This document shows, in pieces, positions 7,948-12,645 of a stretch of 12,645 nucleotides of DNA (positions within the stretch are counted from its first letter, which is position 1; each line of letters begins with the position of its first letter). Position numbers and translations under genes: made by a program. The stretch comes from Enterobacteriaceae bacterium UBA2655 (GTDB lineage: Bacteria; Pseudomonadota; Gammaproteobacteria; Enterobacterales; Enterobacteriaceae): the NCBI GenBank assembly GCA_002359495.1, contig DENB01000053.1, positions 589 to 13,233 on the forward strand, written 5' to 3'. A model generated the notes under the pieces. It was not told the DNA's origin. It made no database searches and worked only from the letters and a program-made list of their open reading frames with translations.

Positions 7948-7992
7948 AAAAAAAGAAGGCACATAGCATAAAGCGCCGACGCTTTCTGTGCC
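7948..7992 (-). terminator. Intrinsic terminator between pdxH and tyrS
   Basis: On the - strand an outer stem GGCACA/TGTGCC (+ positions 7987-7992 and 7958-7963) encloses an inner stem AAAGCG-TCGG-CGCTTT (7970-7985). After the structure come TTC and seven T residues (A-run 7948-7954 on +). The inner arms are joined asymmetrically to the outer arms (2 nt versus 6 nt). It is placed 26 nt after the pdxH stop and should end pdxH transcripts before tyrS. Confidence 0.78.
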
Positions 7993-8018
7993 AGCGCTGA
8001 AAGGGGTTAAAACCAGGA

Positions 8019-8675
8019 TTAAGGGGCCAGGCGATCGATTTTCCAGCCGTCGGCATCGCGCTGATAGATAAAACGATCGTGCAAACGGTGCGCGCCGCCC
8101 TGCCAGAACTCCATGGTATGAAATTTTACGCGGTATCCGCCCCAGAAGCTGGGCAGCGGAATGTCGCCCTGCTGAAACTTCTGCTTGAGTTCAAGGAATT
8201 TACCTTCCAGCACGCCGCGCGCGGAGATACGGCTCGACTGTTTCGACACCCAGGCGCCGATCTGGCTGTCGCGCGGACGGCTCTGGAAATATTTCAGCAC
8301 CTCCAGCGGCGAAAGCTTTTCCGCTTCCCCTAACACCATCACCTGACGCTCAAGGAAATGCCAGGGAAAGTGCAGCGAGATGCGCGGGTTTTGCGCCAGG
8401 TGCAGCGCCTTGCGGCTGCCGAGGTTGGTGTAGAACACCATGCCGTCATTATCATAGTGCTTGAGCAAGACGATACGTTGATAAGGCTGGCCCTGTTCGT
8501 CGACGGTGGCAACCGTCATTGCCGTGGGATCCGGCAGCTGCGCTTCGCAAGCCTGGCTTAACCAAAGCCCGAACAGCGCAAGGGGATCCTCGGGCAGATC
8601 TTTACGGCGCAGGCCGCCGCGCGTGTATTCACGCCGCAGATGGGCAATGTGATGCAAATTATCGCTTTCGCTCAT
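8019..8675 (-). CDS. pdxH: Pyridoxine/pyridoxamine 5'-phosphate oxidase
   Basis: 218-residue FMN-dependent oxidase that converts PNP and PMP to PLP, the last step of B6 synthesis and salvage. Family segments in order: [18 protein letters not shown] (N-terminal, active-site lid), RIVLLKHYD (FMN-binding), [29 protein letters not shown], and the C-terminal [15 protein letters not shown] with the substrate-binding Arg/His pair. It ends in KIDRLAP exactly as E. coli PdxH does, and the length is identical. The start ATG has AAGAG eight nt upstream. It lies 51 nt downstream of mliC on the same strand with no terminator visible between them, so mliC-pdxH may share a transcript that ends at the hairpin before tyrS. 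Confidence 0.98.
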   Translation of the reverse strand: MSESDNLHHIAHLRREYTRGGLRRKDLPEDPLALFGLWLSQACEAQLPDPTAMTVATVDEQGQPYQRIVLLKHYDNDGMVFYTNLGSRKALHLAQNPRISLHFPWHFLERQVMVLGEAEKLSPLEVLKYFQSRPRDSQIGAWVSKQSSRISARGVLEGKFLELKQKFQQGDIPLPSFWGGYRVKFHTMEFWQGGAHRLHDRFIYQRDADGWKIDRLAP

Positions 8676-8726
8676 GATGTTAACTCTTGTCAGTTTACGG
8701 CCGTACTGTTCAGGTTCAGCGACGCG

Positions 8727-9041
8727 TCAGCTGCTGCTTTGCAGCAGGCAGTCGTTGACCACGATTTTATTGTTGCGCTCGATAAAAGCGCCGTTGCCTT
8801 TAGACCAGAACACATAGTTGCCGTCGCTGTAGCGGGCGCCGGAAGCGGAGATCGTCTGCTTCAGGGTCAGGGGTTCGCCGTCCATAATAAAGCTGACCTG
8901 CTGCTGCGCGTTATCCTGCGTCACCGTCAGCGGCAGCGTGCCGCAGGTATAACGCAGCACTTTCGGCTGCTCGGTCTGTTTATGCATCATGCCGCAGCCT
9001 GACAGCAGCAGCGCGACGGCAACAGTCCATTTTTTCATCAT
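8727..9041 (-). CDS. mliC: Membrane-bound C-type lysozyme inhibitor lipoprotein MliC
   Basis: 104-residue lipoprotein that blocks host C-type lysozyme at the cell envelope. The signal peptide MMKKWTVAVALLLSGC ends in the lipobox LSGC, so cleavage and lipidation are expected at Cys16. The mature domain has the conserved pattern ISASGARYSDGNYVFWSKGNGA, which contains the Ser and Lys residues known to insert into the lysozyme active site. Two cysteines (YTCG and NDCLL) could form the family disulfide. Two adjacent ATGs (9041 and 9038) follow AAGGAG; the first, 8 nt after the SD, was used. It has its own TATAAT about 30 nt upstream. In E. coli mliC directly follows anmK; here a flavin monooxygenase gene lies between them. 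Confidence 0.95.
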   Translation of the reverse strand: MMKKWTVAVALLLSGCGMMHKQTEQPKVLRYTCGTLPLTVTQDNAQQQVSFIMDGEPLTLKQTISASGARYSDGNYVFWSKGNGAFIERNNKIVVNDCLLQSSS

Positions 9042-9071
9042 AACCGGTTCTCCTTAGCGTTCGTAGTCAGC

Positions 9072-9077
9072 ATTATA
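9072..9077 (-). promoter_or_regulatory. -10 element of mliC
   Basis: Perfect TATAAT on the - strand, 30 nt upstream of the mliC ATG. Predicted start about 9065, leader about 24 nt. The -35 at 17-nt spacing (CTGCCT) is poor, so the promoter may need an activator. Its presence means mliC need not depend on transcripts from the monooxygenase gene. Confidence 0.5.
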
Positions 9078-9173
9078 CGAAGGATTCGCCCTGAAGGCAG
9101 AACGGCTTTTGAACGCAGGGAGGACGTTCAGGTAAAACGCGCCGCAGCGCATCGGCCGCGCAGGCAGCGCGAC

Positions 9174-10379
9174 TCAAACGACGCTTTTCGGCTTTTCCAT
9201 TCTGAATCCTAATCCAATCAGGCGGCCAAAAACGAAGCGCAGAAAAGGAAAACGGCGAATGATCGCCGGCATATTGCTTTTCTTTTGCGATTTGTCCTTG
9301 TTGCTGCTCATTTTTATCTGCAGGAACTGCGTCGCCACAGTGGGGAACTGACGCCGCTTCTGCACCTTTTCCAGATCGCTCAGCCGCACCTGCGCCTTTA
9401 ACAGCGGCGTGGTCAGGTAATTTGCGGCGGCCACCGCGTCCTGTATCGCCAGATTCACGCCGACGCCGCCGATGGGCGACATGGCGTGCGCGGCGTCGCC
9501 GATGCAGAGCACGCCGGGTTTAGCCCATTTATCGAGCCGGTCGATGCGGATAGAGAGCAGTTTCAGCTGCTGCCAGTCGGCGATATCCGCCAGCCGCGCC
9601 TCGCTGAAAGGCGCCGCGGCCGCAATCTGGCGTCTGAAGGCGTCCAGCCCCGCCGCCTGCAGGGCGTCAAACTCGCCTTTTGGGATAGTGAAGCCGCATT
9701 GCCAGTAGTCGCCGCGGTCAATCACAATAAAGTTCTGCCGCGGCCCTTTATGACCCATACCCAGCGCAGGATCGCCGTCCTGTTTGTTCAGTTTGAACCA
9801 GACGACGTCGCGCGATGCGCCGAAAACCCGGCCGGTCAGCCCCGCCTTTTCCCGCACGCCGGAATGACGGCCGTCCGCGCCAATCACCAGCTGAGCGCGA
9901 ATATGCATCAGGCTGTTTTCCCTCTCCGCCGTGATGCCGCAGACAGCGCCGTTTTCATAGATGAAATCGATGAAGCGGGTCGATTTCAACAGCGTAAAAC
10001 CGGAAAAGCGCGCGCTTTGATCCGCCAGAAAATTCAGAAAATCCCACTGCGGCATAAAGGCGATAAAGCGGCACTGCACCGGCAAACGGGTAAAATCCGC
10101 CATGGTGATCGCCTGCCCGGCGATTTCCGCCTGAAGTTTTTCCGCGCGTTGATGCGGCAGCCGCAGCAAGCTCTCCAGCAGCCCAAGGTGATGCATGATT
10201 TCCAGCGTGGAGGGATGGATGGTATCGCCGCGAAAGTCGCGCAGAAAATCCGCATGTTTTTCGATGACCACCACCCGCAGGCCGGCTTGGGCAAACAGAT
10301 ATCCCAGCATCAGCCCCGCCGGACCGCCGCCGACGATGGCGCAGTCGGCCCTCATAAATTCTGTAGAACGCGTCTCCAT
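9174..10379 (-). CDS. FAD-dependent aromatic-hydroxylase-like monooxygenase, substrate unknown
   Basis: 401-residue group A flavin monooxygenase of the PHBH fold (FAD_binding_3 type). Motifs in order: dinucleotide fold CAIVGGGPAGLMLGYLFAQ with GGGPAG at 17-22 and ribose-binding Glu40; RGDTIHPSTLE (50-60) for the FAD pyrophosphate side; the DG motif VIGADGRHSGVR (165-176); and the GD motif CIGDAAHAMSPIGGVGVNLA (292-311). Such enzymes use NAD(P)H and O2 to hydroxylate aromatic or quinone-like rings; the substrate here cannot be read. A Lys/Ser/Asn-rich linker (356-370) and a hydrophobic, basic tail ending MEKPKSVV follow the core. METRSTEF was chosen as start because AAGGA lies about 8 nt upstream; Met9 has no SD. 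It is not in this position in E. coli as I recall. A perfect Fur-type palindrome precedes it. Confidence 0.9.
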   Translation of the reverse strand: METRSTEFMRADCAIVGGGPAGLMLGYLFAQAGLRVVVIEKHADFLRDFRGDTIHPSTLEIMHHLGLLESLLRLPHQRAEKLQAEIAGQAITMADFTRLPVQCRFIAFMPQWDFLNFLADQSARFSGFTLLKSTRFIDFIYENGAVCGITAERENSLMHIRAQLVIGADGRHSGVREKAGLTGRVFGASRDVVWFKLNKQDGDPALGMGHKGPRQNFIVIDRGDYWQCGFTIPKGEFDALQAAGLDAFRRQIAAAAPFSEARLADIADWQQLKLLSIRIDRLDKWAKPGVLCIGDAAHAMSPIGGVGVNLAIQDAVAAANYLTTPLLKAQVRLSDLEKVQKRRQFPTVATQFLQIKMSSNKDKSQKKSNMPAIIRRFPFLRFVFGRLIGLGFRMEKPKSVV

Positions 10380-10407
10380 ATCTGTTCCTTCTTCCCCTAC
10401 AAGTGCA

Positions 10408-10422
10408 TGATAATGATTATCA
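10408..10422 (-). promoter_or_regulatory. Fur box (predicted) controlling the FAD monooxygenase
   Basis: TGATAATGATTATCA fits the 7-1-7 Fur consensus TGATAAT-N-ATTATCA at every position, and the surrounding 19 bases (10409-10427) match 16 of 19 of the classical E. coli iron box. The palindrome extends one further pair each side (10407-10423). It lies 28 nt upstream of the monooxygenase ATG, over the expected transcription start: a TATAGG -10 candidate on the - strand (10432-10427) puts +1 near 10420, inside the box. Iron-dependent repression is the expected outcome; it is inferred, not shown. Both flanking genes read leftward, so the box can only belong to this gene. Confidence 0.82.
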
Positions 10423-10499
10423 TTTGCCTATAGCGCCGACAGATAGCCTTTACCACTGGAACGGATAAAAATTTTGCAAGGCGCGTCGTTGCCGTCGCT

Positions 10500-11621
10500 T
10501 TAACGGGCAAAAAGCGGATTCGCCGGAAAAATAGCGCCCAGTACGCTTTCATCGCGCGCGCCGGTTACGGCGGGCAGATTGCCCGGCAGACCGGAAAGCG
10601 TGCGGAAAGCCAGCCAGGCAAAGGCCAGCGCTTCCATATCGTCCCCGCTGATGCCTGCGGCATCCGTCGTGCCCACTTCAGTGCCGGGCAGATGCGCGGC
10701 CAGACGCGCCATCAGCAGCGGATTGCGGCTGCCGCCGCCGCAGACCAGCAGACGATCGCAGCCGTCATGCAGCATCGCCTGTTGCGCAATGCTGGCGGCG
10801 GTAAATTCCGTCAGCGTCGCCTGTACATCCTGCGGCGCCAGGCCAGGAAAAGAACTGAGCTGGCGTTCAACCCAGCCGAGGTTGAAATATTCCCGTCCGG
10901 TGCTTTTTGGCGGCGGCAGCGCGAGCCAGGGATCGCTGAACATTTGCTGCAGCAGCGGCGGAATCACTTGTCCGCCGCGCGCCCATTCGGCGTCTTTGTC
11001 GTAGGGCTGCGCCTTGTGGCGCCAGATCCAGGCGTCAATCAACATATTGCCGGGGCCGGTATCGAAGCCGCGCACAGGTTGGCCGGGAAACAGCAGCGAC
11101 AGGTTGGCGATTCCGCCGATATTCAGCACCATGCGTCGTTCAAATGCATCCATCAGCAGCGCCTGGTGGAAAGCGGGCACCAGCGGCGCGCCCTGCCCGC
11201 CTAGCGCCATATCGCGCCGGCGAAAATCGCCCACTACCGTCACGCCGGTGGCCGCGACGATCTGATTATTATCGCCGATCTGTAAGGTATTGGGCGCGTC
11301 GCCGGCCGGTTCATGCCAGACGGTCTGGCCGTGACAGCCGATGGCAACGATATCCTCCGCCTCCAGCGCCTGCTGCTGCATCAGGGCGACGACCGCCTCG
11401 GCAAAAAGCTTGCCGAGCCGCGTATCCAGCTGACCAAGCTGCGACAGCGTTAACGGCTGTCCCTGACAGATCGCCAGTATTTCCTGGCGCAGCGCCAGCG
11501 GCATCGGATGGCAATAGCTGGCCTGTTGCGCCACCATGCGCTCGTCAATTACGGCAAGCACCACGTCGACGCCATCCAGGCTGGTGCCCGACATGACGCC
11601 GATATAACGTCCTGATTTCAT
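10500..11621 (-). CDS. anmK: Anhydro-N-acetylmuramic acid kinase
   Basis: 373-residue cytoplasmic kinase of the peptidoglycan recycling pathway; it converts 1,6-anhydro-MurNAc to MurNAc-6-phosphate using ATP and opening the anhydro ring. Sugar-kinase/actin-fold motifs: [15 protein letters not shown] (7-21, nucleotide-phosphate loop), [10 protein letters not shown] (94-103), [22 protein letters not shown] (131-152), [11 protein letters not shown] (165-175), [12 protein letters not shown] (187-198; its Asp is, as I recall, the catalytic base), and [10 protein letters not shown] near the C-terminus. It ends [14 protein letters not shown], a few residues longer than the E. coli protein. The start is the ATG giving [12 protein letters not shown], with AAGGT seven nt upstream. 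It is divergent from slyB; downstream is the Fur-box gene after 120 nt. Confidence 0.97.
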   Translation of the reverse strand: MKSGRYIGVMSGTSLDGVDVVLAVIDERMVAQQASYCHPMPLALRQEILAICQGQPLTLSQLGQLDTRLGKLFAEAVVALMQQQALEAEDIVAIGCHGQTVWHEPAGDAPNTLQIGDNNQIVAATGVTVVGDFRRRDMALGGQGAPLVPAFHQALLMDAFERRMVLNIGGIANLSLLFPGQPVRGFDTGPGNMLIDAWIWRHKAQPYDKDAEWARGGQVIPPLLQQMFSDPWLALPPPKSTGREYFNLGWVERQLSSFPGLAPQDVQATLTEFTAASIAQQAMLHDGCDRLLVCGGGSRNPLLMARLAAHLPGTEVGTTDAAGISGDDMEALAFAWLAFRTLSGLPGNLPAVTGARDESVLGAIFPANPLFAR

Positions 11622-11643
11622 CGTTTTACCTTATTTTCGCGGC

Positions 11644-11688
11644 AGAATAGGGAAACATCAGCGCTAAGTCTGGCAAATAACCTATTCT
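11644..11688. other. 8-bp inverted repeat in the anmK-slyB intergenic region
   Basis: AGAATAGG (11644-11651) and CCTATTCT (11681-11688) are exact reverse complements, 29 nt apart, starting 23 nt upstream of the anmK start. On the - strand the anmK-proximal arm contains TATTCT, a possible -10 hexamer. Could be a pair of regulator half-sites or part of the anmK leader; no known regulator consensus was recognised. Confidence 0.4.
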
Positions 11689-11717
11689 AATTCTATGATT
11701 AACTTCCGTTTTTCACT

Positions 11718-11749
11718 ATTTCGCCCGACGGTTTCCCGTCCGGCGAAAT
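11718..11749. other. 14-bp near-perfect inverted repeat between anmK and slyB
   Basis: ATTTCGCCCGACGG (11718-11731) and CCGTCCGGCGAAAT (11736-11749) pair over 14 positions with one mismatch and a 4-nt loop TTTC. There is no T-run on either strand after the stem, and no gene ends here, so it is not an ordinary terminator. It is the most stable hairpin in this 284-bp divergent region. Otherwise the region contains only the candidate slyB -10 and the 8-bp repeat. Confidence 0.5.
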
Positions 11750-11846
11750 TTCGCTGAACGATTCACTTATTGTTGAAGCGCGATGAGATAGGCTATTGTC
11801 AGCCGCGTTTTATGTGGTCAAAGAGCAAGTGGCCAGATTTGTGTCT

Positions 11847-11852
11847 TATACT
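11847..11852 (+). promoter_or_regulatory. Candidate -10 element of slyB
   Basis: TATACT matches 5 of 6 bases of the -10 consensus and lies 53 nt upstream of the slyB ATG. No -35 hexamer is present at 16-18 nt, consistent with an activator-dependent promoter. slyB is a PhoP-regulon gene in E. coli and Salmonella, but I could not find a clear pair of PhoP half-sites here. Confidence 0.35.
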
Positions 11853-11905
11853 CATCAGAGAATATGGCGATAAACATGGCGCATTTTTGGATAAAGGAGT
11901 TTCTG

Positions 11906-12373
11906 ATGATCAAGCGTTTAGTAGCCGTAGCACTGACTGGCTTAACCCTGGCGGGCTGTACTAACAGCGACACGCTTTCCGGGGATGTTTACAGTGCCAG
12001 CGAAGCCAAGCAGGTTCAGAGCGTTTCTTACGGTACGCTGGTTTCCGTTCGTCCGGTAAAAATTCAGGGCGGCGATGAAAATAATGTCATCGGCGCGCTG
12101 GGCGGCGCGGTGCTGGGCGGCTTCCTGGGCAATACTATCGGCGGCGGCGCGGGACGCAGCCTGGCGACGGCCGGCGGCGCGGTGCTGGGCGGCGTGGCGG
12201 GCCAGGGCGTGCAGGCTGCGGTGAATAAAGCCGACGGCGTCGAGCTGGAGATTCGCAAGGATGATGGCAATACCATCATGGTCGTGCAGAAACAGGCCGC
12301 GAGCCGTTACTCTGTCGGCCAGCGCGTCGTACTGGCGTCGAACGGCAGTCAGGTCACCGTTTCGCCACGCTGA
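11906..12373 (+). CDS. slyB: SlyB, outer-membrane glycine-zipper lipoprotein
   Basis: 155-residue lipoprotein, same length as E. coli SlyB. The signal peptide MIKRLVAVALTGLTLAGC has the lipobox LAGC, so the mature protein should begin with lipidated Cys18. A glycine-zipper stretch (about 63-101, alternating Gly/Ala with GGAVLGGFLGNTIGG and GGAVLGGVAGQG) can form a membrane-inserted helical hairpin. The C-terminal ELEIRKDDGNTIMVVQKQ and final QVTVSPR match the family. SlyB is a PhoP/Q-induced envelope stress protein that stabilises outer-membrane proteins. The frame extends upstream to 11864, but the ATG at 11906 was chosen because AAAGGAG lies 6 nt before it and it gives the lipoprotein signal. 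Convergent with slyA, as in E. coli. Confidence 0.97.
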   Translation: MIKRLVAVALTGLTLAGCTNSDTLSGDVYSASEAKQVQSVSYGTLVSVRPVKIQGGDENNVIGALGGAVLGGFLGNTIGGGAGRSLATAGGAVLGGVAGQGVQAAVNKADGVELEIRKDDGNTIMVVQKQAASRYSVGQRVVLASNGSQVTVSPR

Positions 12374-12387
12374 TAAAAACAAAATAA

Positions 12388-12413
12388 CCGACGCCAGCGC
12401 GTCGGTTTTTTTT
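12388..12413. terminator. Bidirectional terminator shared by slyB and slyA
   Basis: CCGACGC (12388-12394), loop CAGC, GCGTCGG (12399-12405), then eight T residues on + (12406-12413). On the - strand the same stem is followed by TTATTTTGTTTTT, so it can end both convergent transcripts. The slyA stop codon (12412-12414) lies within the + strand T-tract. Confidence 0.9.
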
Positions 12414-12645
12414 ATTTTTCTTTATGCTGAAGTTCGAGGATATTTTTCTCGAGGCGGGCGATGAGATTCACCATCTGGTTGATCTCGTCACGGCTGATGC
12501 CGGCCAGAATGTCGTCGCGCGTAGCGTCAATGACATTCTCCACTTCTTCAATGATGGGTTCTGCTTGTTTGGTAAGTTTTATCCGCTTAGCGCGGCGATC
12601 GCTGGTACAGGTTGAACGGGTAATCAACCCCTTCTCTTCCAGCTG
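12412..12645 (-). CDS. slyA: SlyA, MarR-family transcriptional regulator (5' end cut by window)
   Basis: C-terminal 77 residues of SlyA; the open frame runs off the right edge with [18 protein letters not shown]. This part covers the end of the recognition helix, the wing ([13 protein letters not shown]) with its basic residues, and the two C-terminal dimerisation helices ([21 protein letters not shown] and [20 protein letters not shown]). An in-frame ATG does not exist in this part, and the apparent internal start at ATT (12627) is not real. SlyA regulates envelope, virulence and metabolic genes, often by countering H-NS. It lies tail to tail with slyB, 38 nt between stop codons, with the shared terminator in between. 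Confidence 0.96.
   Translation of the reverse strand, partial: QLEEKGLITRSTCTSDRRAKRIKLTKQAEPIIEEVENVIDATRDDILAGISRDEINQMVNLIARLEKNILELQHKEK

Noticed and set aside
7883..8056. N-terminal extension of TyrS starting inside pdxH
   Set aside because: The extra residues do not match the family, there is no suitable SD, and the frame would run through the terminator hairpin. The ATG at 7882 gives the standard 424 residues.
9110..9173. GC-rich terminator after the monooxygenase gene
   Set aside because: Several overlapping GC-rich pairings before TTTT are possible, but no single clean stem could be defined by eye.
9486..10433. 315-codon open frame on the + strand opposite the FAD monooxygenase
   Set aside because: Composition (many Arg, Gln, His) is that of an antisense shadow, and the - strand frame has all flavin motifs. 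It would also have to read through the Fur box.
10483..10498. Terminator of anmK (GCGTCG-TTGC-CGTCGC on +)
   Set aside because: The stem has a central mismatch, and the nearest T-run on the - strand is about 12 nt away, so it is unlikely to be an efficient intrinsic terminator. anmK transcripts may run to the Fur-box gene.
11805..11830. PhoP box upstream of slyB (CGTTTTATGTGGTCAAAG)
   Set aside because: Only one half resembles (G/T)GTTTA, and the second half at the required spacing does not match. PhoP control of slyB is expected from the family but not shown here.
1..12645. CRISPR arrays, tRNA/rRNA genes, insertion sequences, toxin-antitoxin or phage genes
   Set aside because: No regularly spaced repeats, cloverleaf-like segments, transposase motifs or small toxin/antitoxin pairs were seen on either strand.

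Overview
This 12.6 kb window reads as a core chromosomal segment of an enterobacterium. From memory, gene content and order match the Escherichia coli K-12 region rsxD-rsxG-rsxE-nth-dtpA-gstA-pdxY-tyrS-pdxH-mliC-anmK-slyB-slyA. The protein sequences are close to, but clearly different from, the E. coli ones, and the DNA is moderately GC-rich. I infer Enterobacterales outside Escherichia/Salmonella, possibly Erwiniaceae (Pantoea/Mixta/Erwinia); the genus cannot be fixed from this sequence alone.

Left part (1-2610, + strand): the distal half of the rsx (rnf) electron-transfer operon, with rsxD cut by the window edge, then rsxG, rsxE and nth. The genes are tightly packed (3-nt gap, 8-nt overlap, 4-nt overlap), so the membrane complex and endonuclease III are probably translationally coupled. 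A gap of about 770 bp follows (2611-3378). It holds a hairpin without a T-tract, an orphan intrinsic terminator, a perfect extended -10 promoter and a long dtpA leader. The di-/tripeptide transporter gene dtpA (GTG start) follows, with a strong terminator, then gstA (beta-class glutathione transferase) on the + strand.

Middle part (5694-9041, - strand): pdxY, tyrS, pdxH and mliC. Two of these enzymes (pyridoxal kinase PdxY and PNP/PMP oxidase PdxH) belong to the vitamin B6 salvage pathway. They flank tyrosyl-tRNA synthetase, and intrinsic terminators between the genes cut the cluster into separately expressed or attenuated units. mliC, a lysozyme-inhibitor lipoprotein, has its own -10 element.

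Right part (9174-12645): a PHBH-fold FAD monooxygenase gene (9174-10379, - strand) lies between mliC and anmK, where I recall no gene in E. coli. A perfect 15-bp Fur-type palindrome (10408-10422) sits 28 nt upstream of its start codon. A putatively iron-repressed flavin hydroxylase of unknown substrate is therefore the accessory and most interesting element here. anmK (anhydro-MurNAc kinase, - strand) is divergent from slyB (glycine-zipper outer-membrane lipoprotein, + strand); two sizeable inverted repeats lie between them. slyB and the truncated slyA (MarR-family regulator, - strand) converge on one bidirectional terminator that overlaps the slyA stop codon.

No tRNA, rRNA, CRISPR array, insertion sequence or phage gene was seen.
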